A stretch of 64,000 nt of DNA, taken from contig CAMAWD010000021.1 in the NCBI GenBank assembly GCA_945861785.1, positions 1-64,000 of the forward strand. The letters run 5' to 3'. Below are positions 1-9,190 of the stretch, piece after piece; the stretch's first letter is position 1; every line of letters begins with the position of its first letter. The DNA comes from Rhodoferax sp. OV413 (lineage in GTDB: Bacteria > Pseudomonadota > Gammaproteobacteria > Burkholderiales > Burkholderiaceae_C). The translations under genes were made by a program, and so were the position numbers. The notes beneath the pieces were generated by a model. That model searched no databases. It was not told where the DNA came from and saw nothing but the letters and a program-made list of their open reading frames with translations.

Positions 1-290
1 TCATCATTTTGGCCGCGGTTGTCCGAACGCAGAGAACGCAGTGAACGCAGTGAGTTCTGCGGCCCGACCCTCGGGCGAGCACCACAGGGCAGTCGGCGCG
101 TTCAGCGCCCGACCGCTCCAGTATGAGCCCCCGCCGGGCTGCGCCTGCCACGACGCGCGCCAACGCCAAAGCCCATGCCCATGCCAACGCCAACGCCAAC
201 GCAGACCAGGCAACGAACGTCCGCAATGGGCCGAAAGCGGCCATCACCTCGGGTGGGAGGTTCGTTCCGAGAGGGGGCTGGAACAGCACC
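1..290. other. Low-complexity gene-free stretch
   Basis: I see no credible gene here. A 9-bp unit gaacgcag(a/t) is repeated three times in tandem at 25-51. At about 172-203 there are 6-bp tandem repeats of the type cccatg/ccaacg. NodI-type ATPase genes are normally followed at once by an ABC-2 permease gene (nodJ-like). None of the frames in these 290 bases encodes membrane segments, so the permease lies further left, elsewhere, or is missing. Confidence 0.5.
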
Positions 291-1253
291 TCAACCGTCT
301 TCACGGATCTGCCGCCCGGTGAGCTTGAGGAACAGGTCTTCGAGGTTCGCCGGCCGGTGCAGGGTGCGCAACTGCGGCCAGGCCGAGAGGGCATCGAGCA
401 ACTGGCGTGCGTCCTGCGTGTAGAAGAACACCGTTTCGCCGCTGAGCTCCACCCGTGCGGCCAGCTTGCAGACGGGCGAGTCCATCAGGGCCACGGCACC
501 CAGGCCGTAGACCTCCACCACGTCGGGCTCCAGGTGCTGCGCAATCAGCGTGCGCGGCGTGCCTTCGGCGATCTTGCGGCCATGGTCGAGCACCAGCAAA
601 CGCGAACACAGGCGCTCGGCCTCGTCCATGAAATGGGTTGTCAGCAGGATCGACTTGCCCTGCTGCAACAACAACTGCAGGCGCTCCCACATCAGGTGGC
701 GCGCCTGCGGGTCCAGCCCGGTCGTGGGTTCGTCCAGCAGCAGCAGGCGCGGGTCGTTCACCAGCGCCCGCGCCAGGCTCAAGCGGCGCTTCATGCCACC
801 CGACAATTCGCCGGGTTTGGCCGAGGCCTTGTGTGTCAATGAAGCGAATTCCAGCAGTTCGGGAATGCGCTTGCGGATCTGCGCGTCACGCATGCCGAAA
901 TAACGGCCATACACCAGCAGGTTCTCGGCACAGGTGAAGTCGGGGTCGAGCGTGTCGATCTGGCTCACCACGCCGAGCCGGGCCTTGATCGCCATCGCAT
1001 GCTGTGGCATGGCCAGCGCGGCCTCACCCGGGTCACCGAGCGCATAGTCGATCTCGCCAGTGTCGGGGCTGCTCAGCCCGAGGCACATCCGGATCGTGGT
1101 CGTCTTGCCGGCGCCGTTGGGGCCGATCACACCCAGGCACTCGCCCGGAGCGATGGAGAACGACAGGTCGTCCACCACCTTCGTGGCCCCATAACGTTTG
1201 CCCAGATGTGCCACCCGCACCAGGGCCTGCAACCCTGCCACCTCCGCACTCAC
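291..1253 (-). CDS. ABC transporter ATP-binding protein, NodI/DrrA type
   Basis: Cytoplasmic ATPase (320 aa) that would energise an ABC-2 type exporter. Walker [10 protein letters not shown] lies at residues 44-52, the Q-loop Gln near 98, the signature LSGGM at 150-154, Walker B LLLLDEP at 170-176, and the switch His at 207 in [13 protein letters not shown]. The C-terminal third (about 235-320) is the regulatory extension seen in NodI/DrrA ATPases, ending in the typical [11 protein letters not shown] stretch. The start is GTG, and its first four bases (GTGA) overlap the stop of the AMP nucleosidase gene, so the two are translationally coupled. The substrate is unknown because no permease is visible within the window. 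Confidence 0.85.
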   Translation of the reverse strand: MSAEVAGLQALVRVAHLGKRYGATKVVDDLSFSIAPGECLGVIGPNGAGKTTTIRMCLGLSSPDTGEIDYALGDPGEAALAMPQHAMAIKARLGVVSQIDTLDPDFTCAENLLVYGRYFGMRDAQIRKRIPELLEFASLTHKASAKPGELSGGMKRRLSLARALVNDPRLLLLDEPTTGLDPQARHLMWERLQLLLQQGKSILLTTHFMDEAERLCSRLLVLDHGRKIAEGTPRTLIAQHLEPDVVEVYGLGAVALMDSPVCKLAARVELSGETVFFYTQDARQLLDALSAWPQLRTLHRPANLEDLFLKLTGRQIREDG

Positions 1254-2743
1254 TGGAACGCAACCTCCGCGAAGCTGCGCAACTTGCGGCTGTGCAACTG
1301 GTCCACGGCCAGTTCGCGCAGCAGTTCGATGGCGCGCACGCCGATGCGAAGGTGCTGGTCCACCCGTTCGCGGTAGAAATGGTCCGCCATGCCGGGGAGC
1401 TTGATCTCACCGTGCAACGGCTTGTCGCTCACGCACAGCAAGGTGCCATAAGGTACGCGGAAGCGGAAACCGTTGGCTGCGATGGTTGCGCTTTCCATGT
1501 CGAGCGCGACAGCGCGGCTCTGGCTGAAGCGCCGCTGCGGGCCGTTGTCGGGCAGCAGCTCCCAGTTGCGGTTGTCGGTGCTGGCCACGGTGCCGGTGCG
1601 CATGATGCGCTTGAGTTCCGGCCCCTTCATCTTCGTGACGTCGGCCACGGCCTGCTCCAGCGCCACCTGGATTTCGGCCAGTGCGGGAATCGGCACCCAC
1701 AAGGGGAGTTCTTCGTCCAGTACGTGGTCTTCGCGCACATAGCCGTGGGCCAGCACATAGTCACCAAGGTGCTGGGTGTTGCGCAGCCCGGCGCAATGGC
1801 CCAGCATGATCCAGGCATGCGGCCGCAACACGGCGATATGGTCGGTGATGTTCTTCGCGTTGGCCGGCCCGACGCCGATGTTGACCATGGTGATGCCGCT
1901 GCGGTCCGCGCGCAGCAGATGGTAACCAGGCATCTGCGGCAGGCGCAGGGGCTCGGCACCATTTTCGTCGCCCGACTCTGCACCCAGGCCGACCCTGCGT
2001 GTCACCATGTTGCCTGGCTCGACAAATCCAATGTATTCGCTCGCCGGATCCAGCATTGCTGCGCGTCCCTGGCGCACGAACTCGTCGATGTAGAACTGGT
2101 AATTGGTGAACAGCACGAAGTTCTGGAAGTACTCGGGCGCCGTGCCGGTGTAGTGGCGCAGACGGTGCAGCGAGTAGTCGACCCTCGGCGCGGTGAACAG
2201 CGCCAACGGCCGGGGTTCGCCGGCACGTGGCTCGTAGGTGCCGTTGGCGATGCCGTCGTCCATCGCGGTGAGGTCTGGCAGGTCGAACACATCGCGCATC
2301 AACTGGCGGCGCTCCGCGCTCAGGTTGCCCTCGATATGGTCATTCTCGGCGAACGAAAAGTGCACCGGGATCGGTTGGTGGCTGACACCCACTTCGAGTT
2401 CGACCCGGTGGTTCTTCAGCAGCAGCCTGAACTGCTCCAGGTAGTAGTTGCCGAAAAGGTCGGGGCGGGTGAGTGTGGTTTCAAATTTACCCGGCCCGGC
2501 CACGAAACCGTAACTCAGGAGGGCGCCGTCCACGCTGGCACTGCGCGCCACGGTGTCGGTCTGCACCCGCACAAACGGGTAGCAGGCCCGGACGTGGCCA
2601 GGCAGCGTATCGCCGGCTACATAACGTTGCATCGCCTTGCGCAGGTGCGCCAGGCTGATGTCGTAGATCTTGCGGGCTTGTGCCAGCGCGGCAGCGGGGT
2701 CGGTGAACTTTGCAGTTGCGATGGGTGTGGGAAGGTAGGCCAT
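1250..2743 (-). CDS. amn: AMP nucleosidase
   Basis: Hydrolyses AMP to adenine and ribose 5-phosphate, a route for adjusting the adenylate pool and salvaging adenine. The 497-residue product matches the proteobacterial Amn length. The N-terminal Amn-specific domain (about 1-170, with the [14 protein letters not shown] stretch) is followed by a nucleoside-phosphorylase-fold domain, including [15 protein letters not shown] and a late [16 protein letters not shown] segment that carries the Met-Glu-Ser nucleoside-binding signature. I chose the ATG giving MAYLPTPIA; an in-frame upstream start would add 14 residues that do not look like family sequence. It is transcribed away from the serine hydrolase gene across a gap of about 80 bp and overlaps the ABC ATPase gene by 4 bp. 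Confidence 0.93.
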   Translation of the reverse strand: MAYLPTPIATAKFTDPAAALAQARKIYDISLAHLRKAMQRYVAGDTLPGHVRACYPFVRVQTDTVARSASVDGALLSYGFVAGPGKFETTLTRPDLFGNYYLEQFRLLLKNHRVELEVGVSHQPIPVHFSFAENDHIEGNLSAERRQLMRDVFDLPDLTAMDDGIANGTYEPRAGEPRPLALFTAPRVDYSLHRLRHYTGTAPEYFQNFVLFTNYQFYIDEFVRQGRAAMLDPASEYIGFVEPGNMVTRRVGLGAESGDENGAEPLRLPQMPGYHLLRADRSGITMVNIGVGPANAKNITDHIAVLRPHAWIMLGHCAGLRNTQHLGDYVLAHGYVREDHVLDEELPLWVPIPALAEIQVALEQAVADVTKMKGPELKRIMRTGTVASTDNRNWELLPDNGPQRRFSQSRAVALDMESATIAANGFRFRVPYGTLLCVSDKPLHGEIKLPGMADHFYRERVDQHLRIGVRAIELLRELAVDQLHSRKLRSFAEVAFQ

Positions 2744-2822
2744 GGCGCTATTGTCCACAATGGCGCGCCAGTTTCCGCTTGACATCGGTTAGAGTGGCAC
2801 GCTCCCGAGCAGCGGAGGCACC

Positions 2823-4259
2823 ATGGCCAACAAGACTATTCAACGCGCGTTCCTGTGGACATTGCTCTTGCTGGCAGGTTTGCTGGCCTTTGCCATGATC
2901 GCCGTCGTGGCATTGGGCATCCCGCGGAACGCGTCCGGCATGGCCGCAAAAGGGGTGTGCTCCGCGGCATTCGTGGCGGGGCGGGCGTGGCAGAACCTGC
3001 TTGCCGACGATGTGTTGCCCGCCAGCCCGGCGCTGGTGCCAATCAGCATCCAGGTCGACACCTCCGCGAAAACGGTCACTGCGCGGTTCGCTGGCCTGTT
3101 CGCCCGTACAGCGCGCCTGGCGCCCGACCGGGGCTGCGTGCTCGACCTGGACCCGGCACCAACCCCTGCCGCCACGGGCACATCCCGGCCACCAGCCCCT
3201 GGCTTGCAACCGTGGCCCGCCGGCGACGCCCCGCTGCCACCTGACCAGTGGGGCATGGGCGTTGATGGCAGTGCACTGCAAAAATTGGCGCAAGACACAT
3301 TCATCGGTGCCGGTGACCCGCAGCGCGCCAATGCACGGGCAATGGCCATCGTGCACAAGGGCCGCCTGCTGGTGCTGCGCACCGCACCGGGCTTCGAGCC
3401 TTCGACGCCCCTGCACGGATGGTCCATGACCAAGACCGTGGCGGGCATGCTGGGTTACAAACTCGCCATCGACTCCGGCCTGGCGTTCGACACCCCGGTG
3501 GTCGATGCTTTCGCCGGAAAGCGCGGTGAACCGGCGTGGCTGGGCGCATGGCGCGGCGACACACGCAGGAGCATCAAGGTGTCCGACCTCTTCTACATGC
3601 GCGACGGCCTGTCGAACACCGAGGACTACGACCCCTGGGGCTCGGTGCCGCGCATGTTGTGGGGCCATGCGGACGCACCGGCCTTTGCTGCGGCGGCCAA
3701 GCCGGAGGCTGCGCCGGGCGCGCGCTGGCGCTACCTTAGCCAGACCGCCAACATGCTGGCGGCGGTCGACCGCTACCGCCTGGGCAGCGATGCCGAGTAC
3801 TGGGCCTATCCGGCAAAGGCCCTGTTCGGCCCCATCGGCGCCACCACCGCCGTGCTGGAGAGCGACACGGCAGGCCACTGGGTGGCATCTTCCTACCTGT
3901 GGGCCAGCGTGGGGGACTGGGCCCGATTCGGACAGCTGATGCTGGCGGACGGGCGCTGGGGCACGCAGCAGGTGCTGCCCCCGGGCTGGCTTGCATTCGC
4001 CATGGCGCAATCCACGGTGCAAGGAGAAGGCCGCGGGTATGGCGCGCACACCTGGCGCATCGGGGACCCGGACTCCGGTGAATGCAAGGGCTATGGGCTG
4101 CCTGCGGACACCATCGCCATGAGCGGCCACTGGGGCCAGGTGCTGGCCATGGTGCCGTCGCGCGAGGCTGTTATCGTACGGATGGGCTGGACCTTCCGGC
4201 GCAAACAATTCGACAGTTGTGCATTCGTGGCTGCGGCACTCAAGGCCCTGCCTCACTAG
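2823..4259 (+). CDS. Membrane-anchored serine hydrolase, beta-lactamase/esterase fold
   Basis: A 478-aa member of the class C beta-lactamase/6-aminohexanoate-dimer hydrolase family. Residues 8-32 form one hydrophobic helix (signal anchor), so the catalytic domain is probably periplasmic. Visible catalytic elements are the SxxK motif SMTK (Ser201, Lys204), a Tyr at 304 in YLSQTAN for the second motif, and HWG at 436-438 for the third (KTG-equivalent) box. The substrate cannot be deduced; members act on esters, amides or D-amino peptides. An AGCGGAGG-like ribosome-binding site precedes the ATG. The SDR gene follows on the same strand after 11 bp, so they probably share a transcript. Confidence 0.82.
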   Translation: MANKTIQRAFLWTLLLLAGLLAFAMIAVVALGIPRNASGMAAKGVCSAAFVAGRAWQNLLADDVLPASPALVPISIQVDTSAKTVTARFAGLFARTARLAPDRGCVLDLDPAPTPAATGTSRPPAPGLQPWPAGDAPLPPDQWGMGVDGSALQKLAQDTFIGAGDPQRANARAMAIVHKGRLLVLRTAPGFEPSTPLHGWSMTKTVAGMLGYKLAIDSGLAFDTPVVDAFAGKRGEPAWLGAWRGDTRRSIKVSDLFYMRDGLSNTEDYDPWGSVPRMLWGHADAPAFAAAAKPEAAPGARWRYLSQTANMLAAVDRYRLGSDAEYWAYPAKALFGPIGATTAVLESDTAGHWVASSYLWASVGDWARFGQLMLADGRWGTQQVLPPGWLAFAMAQSTVQGEGRGYGAHTWRIGDPDSGECKGYGLPADTIAMSGHWGQVLAMVPSREAVIVRMGWTFRRKQFDSCAFVAAALKALPH

Positions 4260-4270
4260 GAGAAAAACAC

Positions 4271-5068
4271 ATGGATCTGGGAATCGCAGGCAAATGGGCG
4301 CTGGTATGTGGCGCCAGCAAGGGGCTGGGTCTGGGTTGTGCCCAGGCACTGGCTGCTGAAGGTGTCAACCTGGTCATCGTCGCCCGCGGGGCCGAGGCGC
4401 TGGAACGGGCCGCGACTGACTTGCGCAAGCTGCCCGGGGCGGCCACCGTGCTCACCGTGGCGGCCGACATCACCACCACTGGCGGGCGCACGGCGGCGTT
4501 TGCGGCCGAAGGCGGCCCTGGCACCAACTTCGATATCGTCGTCAACAACGCTGGCGGTCCCCCACCGGGCGACTTCCGCGACTGGGAGCGCGACGCCTGG
4601 ATCAAGGCCCTGGACGCCAACATGCTGACACCCATCGAACTGATCAAGGCAACCGTGGACGGCATGGCTGCGCGTGGTTTCGGCCGGGTCGTCAACATCA
4701 CCTCGGGTTCGGTCAAGGCGCCGATTGACGTGCTGGGCCTGAGCAATGGCGCACGCAGCGGTCTGACGGGTTTTGTGGCAGGTGTCGCCCGCAGCAGCCT
4801 GGCCGGCGCAAATGTGACCATCAACAACCTGTTGCCCGGTGCATTCGACACCGACCGCCTGCGCGTCACGGTGGAAGGTGCTTCCAGAAAGACCGGCCAA
4901 AGCATCGAAACCCTGCTGGAGGCCCGCAGCAAGGCCATCCCGGCCAAGCGCTTTGGGCGGCCGCAGGAGTTTGGTGCGATCTGCGCCTTTTTGTGCAGCC
5001 AGCACGCCAGTTACATGACTGGCCAGAACATCCTGGCCGACGGCGGGGCGTATCCGGGCACTTTCTGA
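4271..5068 (+). CDS. Atypical SDR-family oxidoreductase lacking the usual Tyr-x3-Lys
   Basis: A Rossmann-fold short-chain dehydrogenase of 265 aa resembling 3-oxoacyl-ACP reductases. The cofactor loop is GASKGLG (residues 14-20) and the NNAG motif lies near 91-94. The catalytic Ser is present in NITSGSV, but where Tyr-x3-Lys is expected the sequence reads LSNGARSGL, giving Ser and Arg in place of Tyr and Lys. A known SDR subgroup lacks a perfect catalytic tetrad, so this is probably a subfamily trait and not decay. The C-terminus PxxxGRPxEFGAICAFLCS...YMTGQNILADGGAYPG is canonical. The start ATG has AGGAGA upstream. The substrate is unknown. Confidence 0.85.
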   Translation: MDLGIAGKWALVCGASKGLGLGCAQALAAEGVNLVIVARGAEALERAATDLRKLPGAATVLTVAADITTTGGRTAAFAAEGGPGTNFDIVVNNAGGPPPGDFRDWERDAWIKALDANMLTPIELIKATVDGMAARGFGRVVNITSGSVKAPIDVLGLSNGARSGLTGFVAGVARSSLAGANVTINNLLPGAFDTDRLRVTVEGASRKTGQSIETLLEARSKAIPAKRFGRPQEFGAICAFLCSQHASYMTGQNILADGGAYPGTF

Positions 5069-5095
5069 CAACGCGCCGCTGGCGCCAGCCGGTGT

Positions 5096-6493
5096 TCAGC
5101 CGCCGGACCGTATCGCCGGTTCGCGCATGGTGACAAACTCTTCGGCCGCCGTCGGATGGATGCCGATGGTGCTGTCGAAAACGGCTTTGGTCGCACCCGC
5201 CTTCATGGCAACCGCAAAGCCCTGCACCACTTCGCCGGCGTCAGGCCCCACCATGTGCAGGCCCACCACACGGTCGGTCGCGTCGTCCACCACCAGTTTC
5301 ATCAGCGTGCGCTCGCTGCTGCCGCTCAGGGTGTGCTTGAGCGCCTTGAATTCGCTCCGAAACACGGTCACCTTGCCAAATCGCGCCCGGGCGTCGGTTT
5401 CGGAAAAACCGACCGTGCCGACATTCGGATGGGTAAACACCGCGGTCGGAATGTAGTCGTAACTCATGCTGCGCGGCGACTTGCCGGCTGGCGGCGGAAA
5501 CAGGCGGTCCACCACGACCATCGCCTCTCCCAGAGCCACCGGCGTCAGCTGAACCCGGCTCGTGACGTCGCCGAGCGCGTAGATGCTGGGCACGGAAGTC
5601 TGGTAATGCGCGTTGACCACAATCGCCCCATCACCGCGCTGGGCCACACCCGCCGCCTCCAGGCCAAGCCCCTGAACACGCGGCACGCGGCCGGTGGCAA
5701 ACAGGACCGCGTCCACAACGACCGGCGCAGATTTTGGCCCGGGCGCGTGCACGTCCACGGCCAGGCCGCCGGCCGTGCGCGTGATGCCCGCCACATCCGC
5801 ACGGAGGTGCAGGTCAATCCCCTTCTTGCGCATTTCGGCGGCAATGAACTGGCGCACATCGTCGTCGAAGCCGCGCAACACCTGTTCCCCACGGTACAAC
5901 TGGGTCACGGTGGAGCCCAGCCCGCGGAAAATCGATGCGAATTCGCAGGCTATGTAGCCCCCTCCGACCACCAGCAGGCGCTGGGGAAAGGGGTCCATGT
6001 CGAACATCGCGTCCGACACCACAGCGTGTTGCACGCCGGGAATATCCGGCGCAAATGGCTGGCCTCCGGTGGCGATCAGGATGCAGCGGGCATGCCACTC
6101 CTGCGGCCCCACCATCAGGCTGTTGGGGCCAGTCAGCCGGGCACGGTCGTTCATCACGGTCACACCGGCGCCGGTCAGCAGGTTCTGGTAGACGCCGTTG
6201 AGCCGGCGGATCTCGCGGCGGCGGTTGGCCTTGAGCAGTTGCCAGTCGAAACGGGGTGCTGCACCGGTCCAGCCAAAACCGTGGCTCTCTTCGAAACCTT
6301 CGGCAAAATGCGCCGCGTAGCTGTACAGCTTCTTGGGAATGCAGCCGACGTTGACACAGGTGCCGCCAAGCCCTTCGGTGCCACGCTCCTCGGCCAGTGC
6401 GACCCGCGCGCCGCGCTGGGCTGCCATGCGCGCGGCGCGTACGCCGCCGCTGCCGCCGCCGATCACAAACAGATCGAAATCAAAATTGGCCAT
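5096..6493 (-). CDS. gor: Glutathione-disulfide reductase
   Basis: An NADPH-dependent flavoenzyme that reduces GSSG to GSH in the cytoplasm. The 465-residue protein has an N-terminal FAD loop GGGSGG, the redox-active disulfide GGTCVNVGCIPKK (Cys46 and Cys51), a central NAD(P)-binding GGGYIACEFA loop followed by Arg-rich sequence typical of NADPH use, and the C-terminal catalytic HPTAAEE (His446, Glu451). I chose the ATG giving MANFDFDLF because the FAD loop then sits where the family has it. Glutathione synthesis is represented by gshA near 15 kb, though not in the same operon. Confidence 0.93.
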   Translation of the reverse strand: MANFDFDLFVIGGGSGGVRAARMAAQRGARVALAEERGTEGLGGTCVNVGCIPKKLYSYAAHFAEGFEESHGFGWTGAAPRFDWQLLKANRRREIRRLNGVYQNLLTGAGVTVMNDRARLTGPNSLMVGPQEWHARCILIATGGQPFAPDIPGVQHAVVSDAMFDMDPFPQRLLVVGGGYIACEFASIFRGLGSTVTQLYRGEQVLRGFDDDVRQFIAAEMRKKGIDLHLRADVAGITRTAGGLAVDVHAPGPKSAPVVVDAVLFATGRVPRVQGLGLEAAGVAQRGDGAIVVNAHYQTSVPSIYALGDVTSRVQLTPVALGEAMVVVDRLFPPPAGKSPRSMSYDYIPTAVFTHPNVGTVGFSETDARARFGKVTVFRSEFKALKHTLSGSSERTLMKLVVDDATDRVVGLHMVGPDAGEVVQGFAVAMKAGATKAVFDSTIGIHPTAAEEFVTMREPAIRSGG

Positions 6494-6570
6494 GTTGTCG
6501 GTCCCCCAATGAGTGGTTTGCGATTGTCGCGCCGGCTTCACCCGGGCGCCGGAACCGGGTTATGCGGCCA

Positions 6571-6588
6571 CCGGCCCCTCGGGGCCGG
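6571..6588. repeat. Perfect GC hairpin between gor and the M48 protease gene
   Basis: An inverted repeat with 8-bp arms CCGGCCCC/GGGGCCGG and a 2-nt centre. It lies downstream of the M48 protease stop on that gene's strand. No T-run follows on either strand, so it is not a standard intrinsic terminator. It may stabilise the 3' end of the protease transcript. Confidence 0.4.
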
Positions 6589-6614
6589 CTGGTGCACATC
6601 GGCCAAAATGCGAC

Positions 6615-8108
6615 TCAGGGCTGAACCTCGACCACTTTCACCCTTTGCCCTGTTCGCGGCTCGCCCCCCCCGTACACACCATTGAGCAGGCGCAGGTGTG
6701 ACTGCGGGCTGTCCAGTGGCGAGCGGCGCGCAAGCTCGGCAAAACCACTGGCCGGGTAGGGCGCCGTGCGCAACACCCATGGCCGCGCGGCGGCCCGGTC
6801 TGCGGCAGTCAGCACCCTGAAGGAGTCGCGCGCCTGCACCAACTCCACACGCGCGCGTTGCAGGGCCGCACTGTCACGCGCACCCCACACCATGACGAAG
6901 CGATTGCTGCCGGGGCCCGATACCACCGTCAGCAGCAATGGCTCGGGCTGGCCCTGGGCATTCGCGCGCACACCTGTGAACTGCGTAGCCTGCAAGCCAT
7001 TGATCACCAGCCGTTCGGTGCGCCCCGACAGGGGCTGAAAAGCCTGCCGGATGATCTCGTCATGGTTGGCGCCCAACTGCGCCGGCAGCAGGCGAACGAC
7101 CAGCATCGCGTCGCGCGCTGGGTTGGCAAGCACCACACGGTCGGCGCCGTTCTGCACGGTCCACTGGGCCGGCGCCGTGAGCGCAAGCTGGAGGCCTTCA
7201 TGGTAGAAATTTCTTCCGCGGGTCAGGCCCTGGGCCGCGCTTTCCCCAAAATGCAGGCCGTCGATCGCCTGCAAATAACGCTCCCGCCCGTCGTCCTCAG
7301 CCAGGTTGCGGTACTGCGCAGCCAGATTGCTGATCGCCTGCAGCCGCTGGTCGTTGCTCGGGTGCGAGGCCAGCCAGTTGTTGGCGGCGGGCGCTGCCCG
7401 GCCCTGCGCACGCGCCTGGTCGGCGGCAAACTGCTCCTGGTCCTTGAGCACCCGGATCACGTGCACCATGGTCTGCGGGGCGAACTGGCTGCGCGACAGG
7501 TATTCGGCACCCAAACCATCGGCCTGCAGTTCCTGGTCGCGACCATACGACGCGATGTAACCGGCGGCGGCAACCTGCGACACCTCGCTCGCCACCCGTC
7601 CAGCCCCGCCCACGCCCCGACTCTCCAGCAACGCGCCAAACACGCTGGCCGCCAGCACGCCCAGGCTGGCATCCTGCTGCCGCGTGGCGCGTTGCGCACC
7701 GTGGCGCGCAGTCACATGGCCGATTTCGTGGCCCATCACTCCGGCCAGTTCGGCTTCGCTGTCCAGGTAGGCCATGATGCCGCGCGTGATGTAGACGTAA
7801 CCACCCGGCAACGCAAAGGCATTGATCTCGGGCGTATCGAGCACGGTGAAATGCCACGCCAGTTCACTGCGGTGCGACAACTTTGCCAGCCGTTGCCCGA
7901 GCGCGTTCACGTAGGCCTGCACGCGCGGGTCGGCATAGACGGAGTACTCTTTCAGGACCTGCTGGTGTTCCCGCTGGCCCAGAGCGATCTCGCCCTTCTC
8001 GTCCAGGACGGTGCGCTCCTTCTGGCCGGTCACCGGGTTCAGGGCCGTGGAGCCGCAGCCCGCCAGCAGGCTGGCGGAGACGATCCAGGAAACGAGTCTT
8101 GAGCGCAT
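6615..8108 (-). CDS. Periplasmic M48-family zinc metalloprotease lipoprotein
   Basis: A 497-aa BepA-like M48 peptidase probably involved in envelope quality control. A lipoprotein signal ends in LLAGC (Cys18), so it should be anchored in the outer membrane facing the periplasm. The zinc site is HEIGH (127-131) with the third ligand Glu193 in ELQADGLG, and catalytic Glu128 is present. The C-terminal half (about 300-497) lacks clear TPR repeats; it contains a conserved region common in beta-proteobacterial homologues (RNFYHEGLQLALTAP). It appears to be a single-gene unit, since the neighbours gor and tdh are 120 bp away on each side. Confidence 0.88.
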   Translation of the reverse strand: MRSRLVSWIVSASLLAGCGSTALNPVTGQKERTVLDEKGEIALGQREHQQVLKEYSVYADPRVQAYVNALGQRLAKLSHRSELAWHFTVLDTPEINAFALPGGYVYITRGIMAYLDSEAELAGVMGHEIGHVTARHGAQRATRQQDASLGVLAASVFGALLESRGVGGAGRVASEVSQVAAAGYIASYGRDQELQADGLGAEYLSRSQFAPQTMVHVIRVLKDQEQFAADQARAQGRAAPAANNWLASHPSNDQRLQAISNLAAQYRNLAEDDGRERYLQAIDGLHFGESAAQGLTRGRNFYHEGLQLALTAPAQWTVQNGADRVVLANPARDAMLVVRLLPAQLGANHDEIIRQAFQPLSGRTERLVINGLQATQFTGVRANAQGQPEPLLLTVVSGPGSNRFVMVWGARDSAALQRARVELVQARDSFRVLTAADRAAARPWVLRTAPYPASGFAELARRSPLDSPQSHLRLLNGVYGGGEPRTGQRVKVVEVQP

Positions 8109-8232
8109 GGTGGTTCACCCTGCCGGGGCAATGCCGGACATCCTTGGTGGCAAGTCTATCGGGCTTCGGAACCACCGGCGTGGGAGCGTGCGCCAGTGGC
8201 CACGGCGGTGGCGAACACCGCCTCAACAGGCG

Positions 8233-9180
8233 TCAGGTTGCCAGCACCTGGCGCAGGTTCGCCAGCATGTCGGCCACCATCGCGTCAAGGTCGTAGCGCG
8301 GTTGCCAACCCCAATGCGCCTGCGCCGCGCTGTCGTCGATGGAGCGTGGCCAGCTGTTGGCGATCGCCTGCCGAAAGTCAGGCTCGCATTGCAGAGAGAA
8401 CCCCGCAACCCGGCGCGTTATCGAAGCGGCAATCTGCACTGGCGTGAAGCTGATACCGGCCAGGTTGTACGACTGGCGCTCGCGCACCGATGCGGCAGGC
8501 GCCTCCATCAGCTCCAGGGTGGCGCGGATCGCATCCGGCATGTACATCATCGGCAGGGCCGTGTCCGCCGCAAGGAAGCTGGTGTACCGGCCGGTCTTGA
8601 TCGCGGCATGGAAGATCTCGACCGCGTAGTCGGTGGTGCCGCCGCCAGGGGGAGTTTTCCAGCTGATCAGCCCGGGGTAACGCAGGCTGCGCACGTCCAC
8701 GCCGTGGGTACGGTGGTACCAGGCGCACCAGCCCTCGCCTGCCAGCTTGGATATGCCGTACACCGTGGTCGGGTCCATCACGGTCTTTTGCGGCGTGTGG
8801 TCGCGCGGCGTGGACGGGCCGAAGGCGGCAATCGAGCTCGGCCAGAAAACCCGTTGCAGCTTGTGGGTGCGGGCGATCTCCAGCACGTTGAGCAAGCCCT
8901 TCATGTTGAGGTCCCAGGCCCACTTGGGATGCTGTTCACCGCGCGCGGAAAGCGCGGCGGCCAGCAGGTAGATCTGCGTGATGCGCAGGCGCTCGACGAG
9001 TTCGGTCAAGGCGCCGGACTCGGTGGCGTCGAGCGCTTCGTGGTGCACGCCCAGCACCCGGCCCATTGGTGCCAGGTCGCTGGTCACGACGGCGTCCGTT
9101 CCATGGCGTTGCACCAGCGCATGTGTCAGTTCGGTGCCGATCTGCCCATTGGCGCCGATGATCAGGATTCGCGTTTGCAT
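8233..9180 (-). CDS. L-threonine 3-dehydrogenase, SDR (epimerase-like) type
   Basis: Oxidises L-threonine to 2-amino-3-ketobutyrate with NAD+. The 315-aa protein is of the extended-SDR (UDP-galactose epimerase-like) TDH class and not the zinc-dependent class of E. coli. It has GANGQIG (residues 9-15), Ser115-Ser116 in WPSSIAAFGP, and Tyr141-x3-Lys145 in TVYGISK. C-terminal motifs are LRYPGLISW, MYMPDAIRATLELM and YNLAGISFTP. It is encoded 10 bp downstream of kbl on the same strand. That pairing with the enzyme using its product is the main support for threonine as substrate over a nucleotide sugar. Confidence 0.88.
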   Translation of the reverse strand: MQTRILIIGANGQIGTELTHALVQRHGTDAVVTSDLAPMGRVLGVHHEALDATESGALTELVERLRITQIYLLAAALSARGEQHPKWAWDLNMKGLLNVLEIARTHKLQRVFWPSSIAAFGPSTPRDHTPQKTVMDPTTVYGISKLAGEGWCAWYHRTHGVDVRSLRYPGLISWKTPPGGGTTDYAVEIFHAAIKTGRYTSFLAADTALPMMYMPDAIRATLELMEAPAASVRERQSYNLAGISFTPVQIAASITRRVAGFSLQCEPDFRQAIANSWPRSIDDSAAQAHWGWQPRYDLDAMVADMLANLRQVLAT

Positions 9181-9190
9181 GGACAACTCC

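Noticed and set aside
1004-2782. A 592-codon open frame on the plus strand opposite amn and the ABC ATPase gene
   Set aside because: It is the mirror of two well-supported minus-strand genes. Its translation is rich in His, Gln, Arg and Val with no domain.
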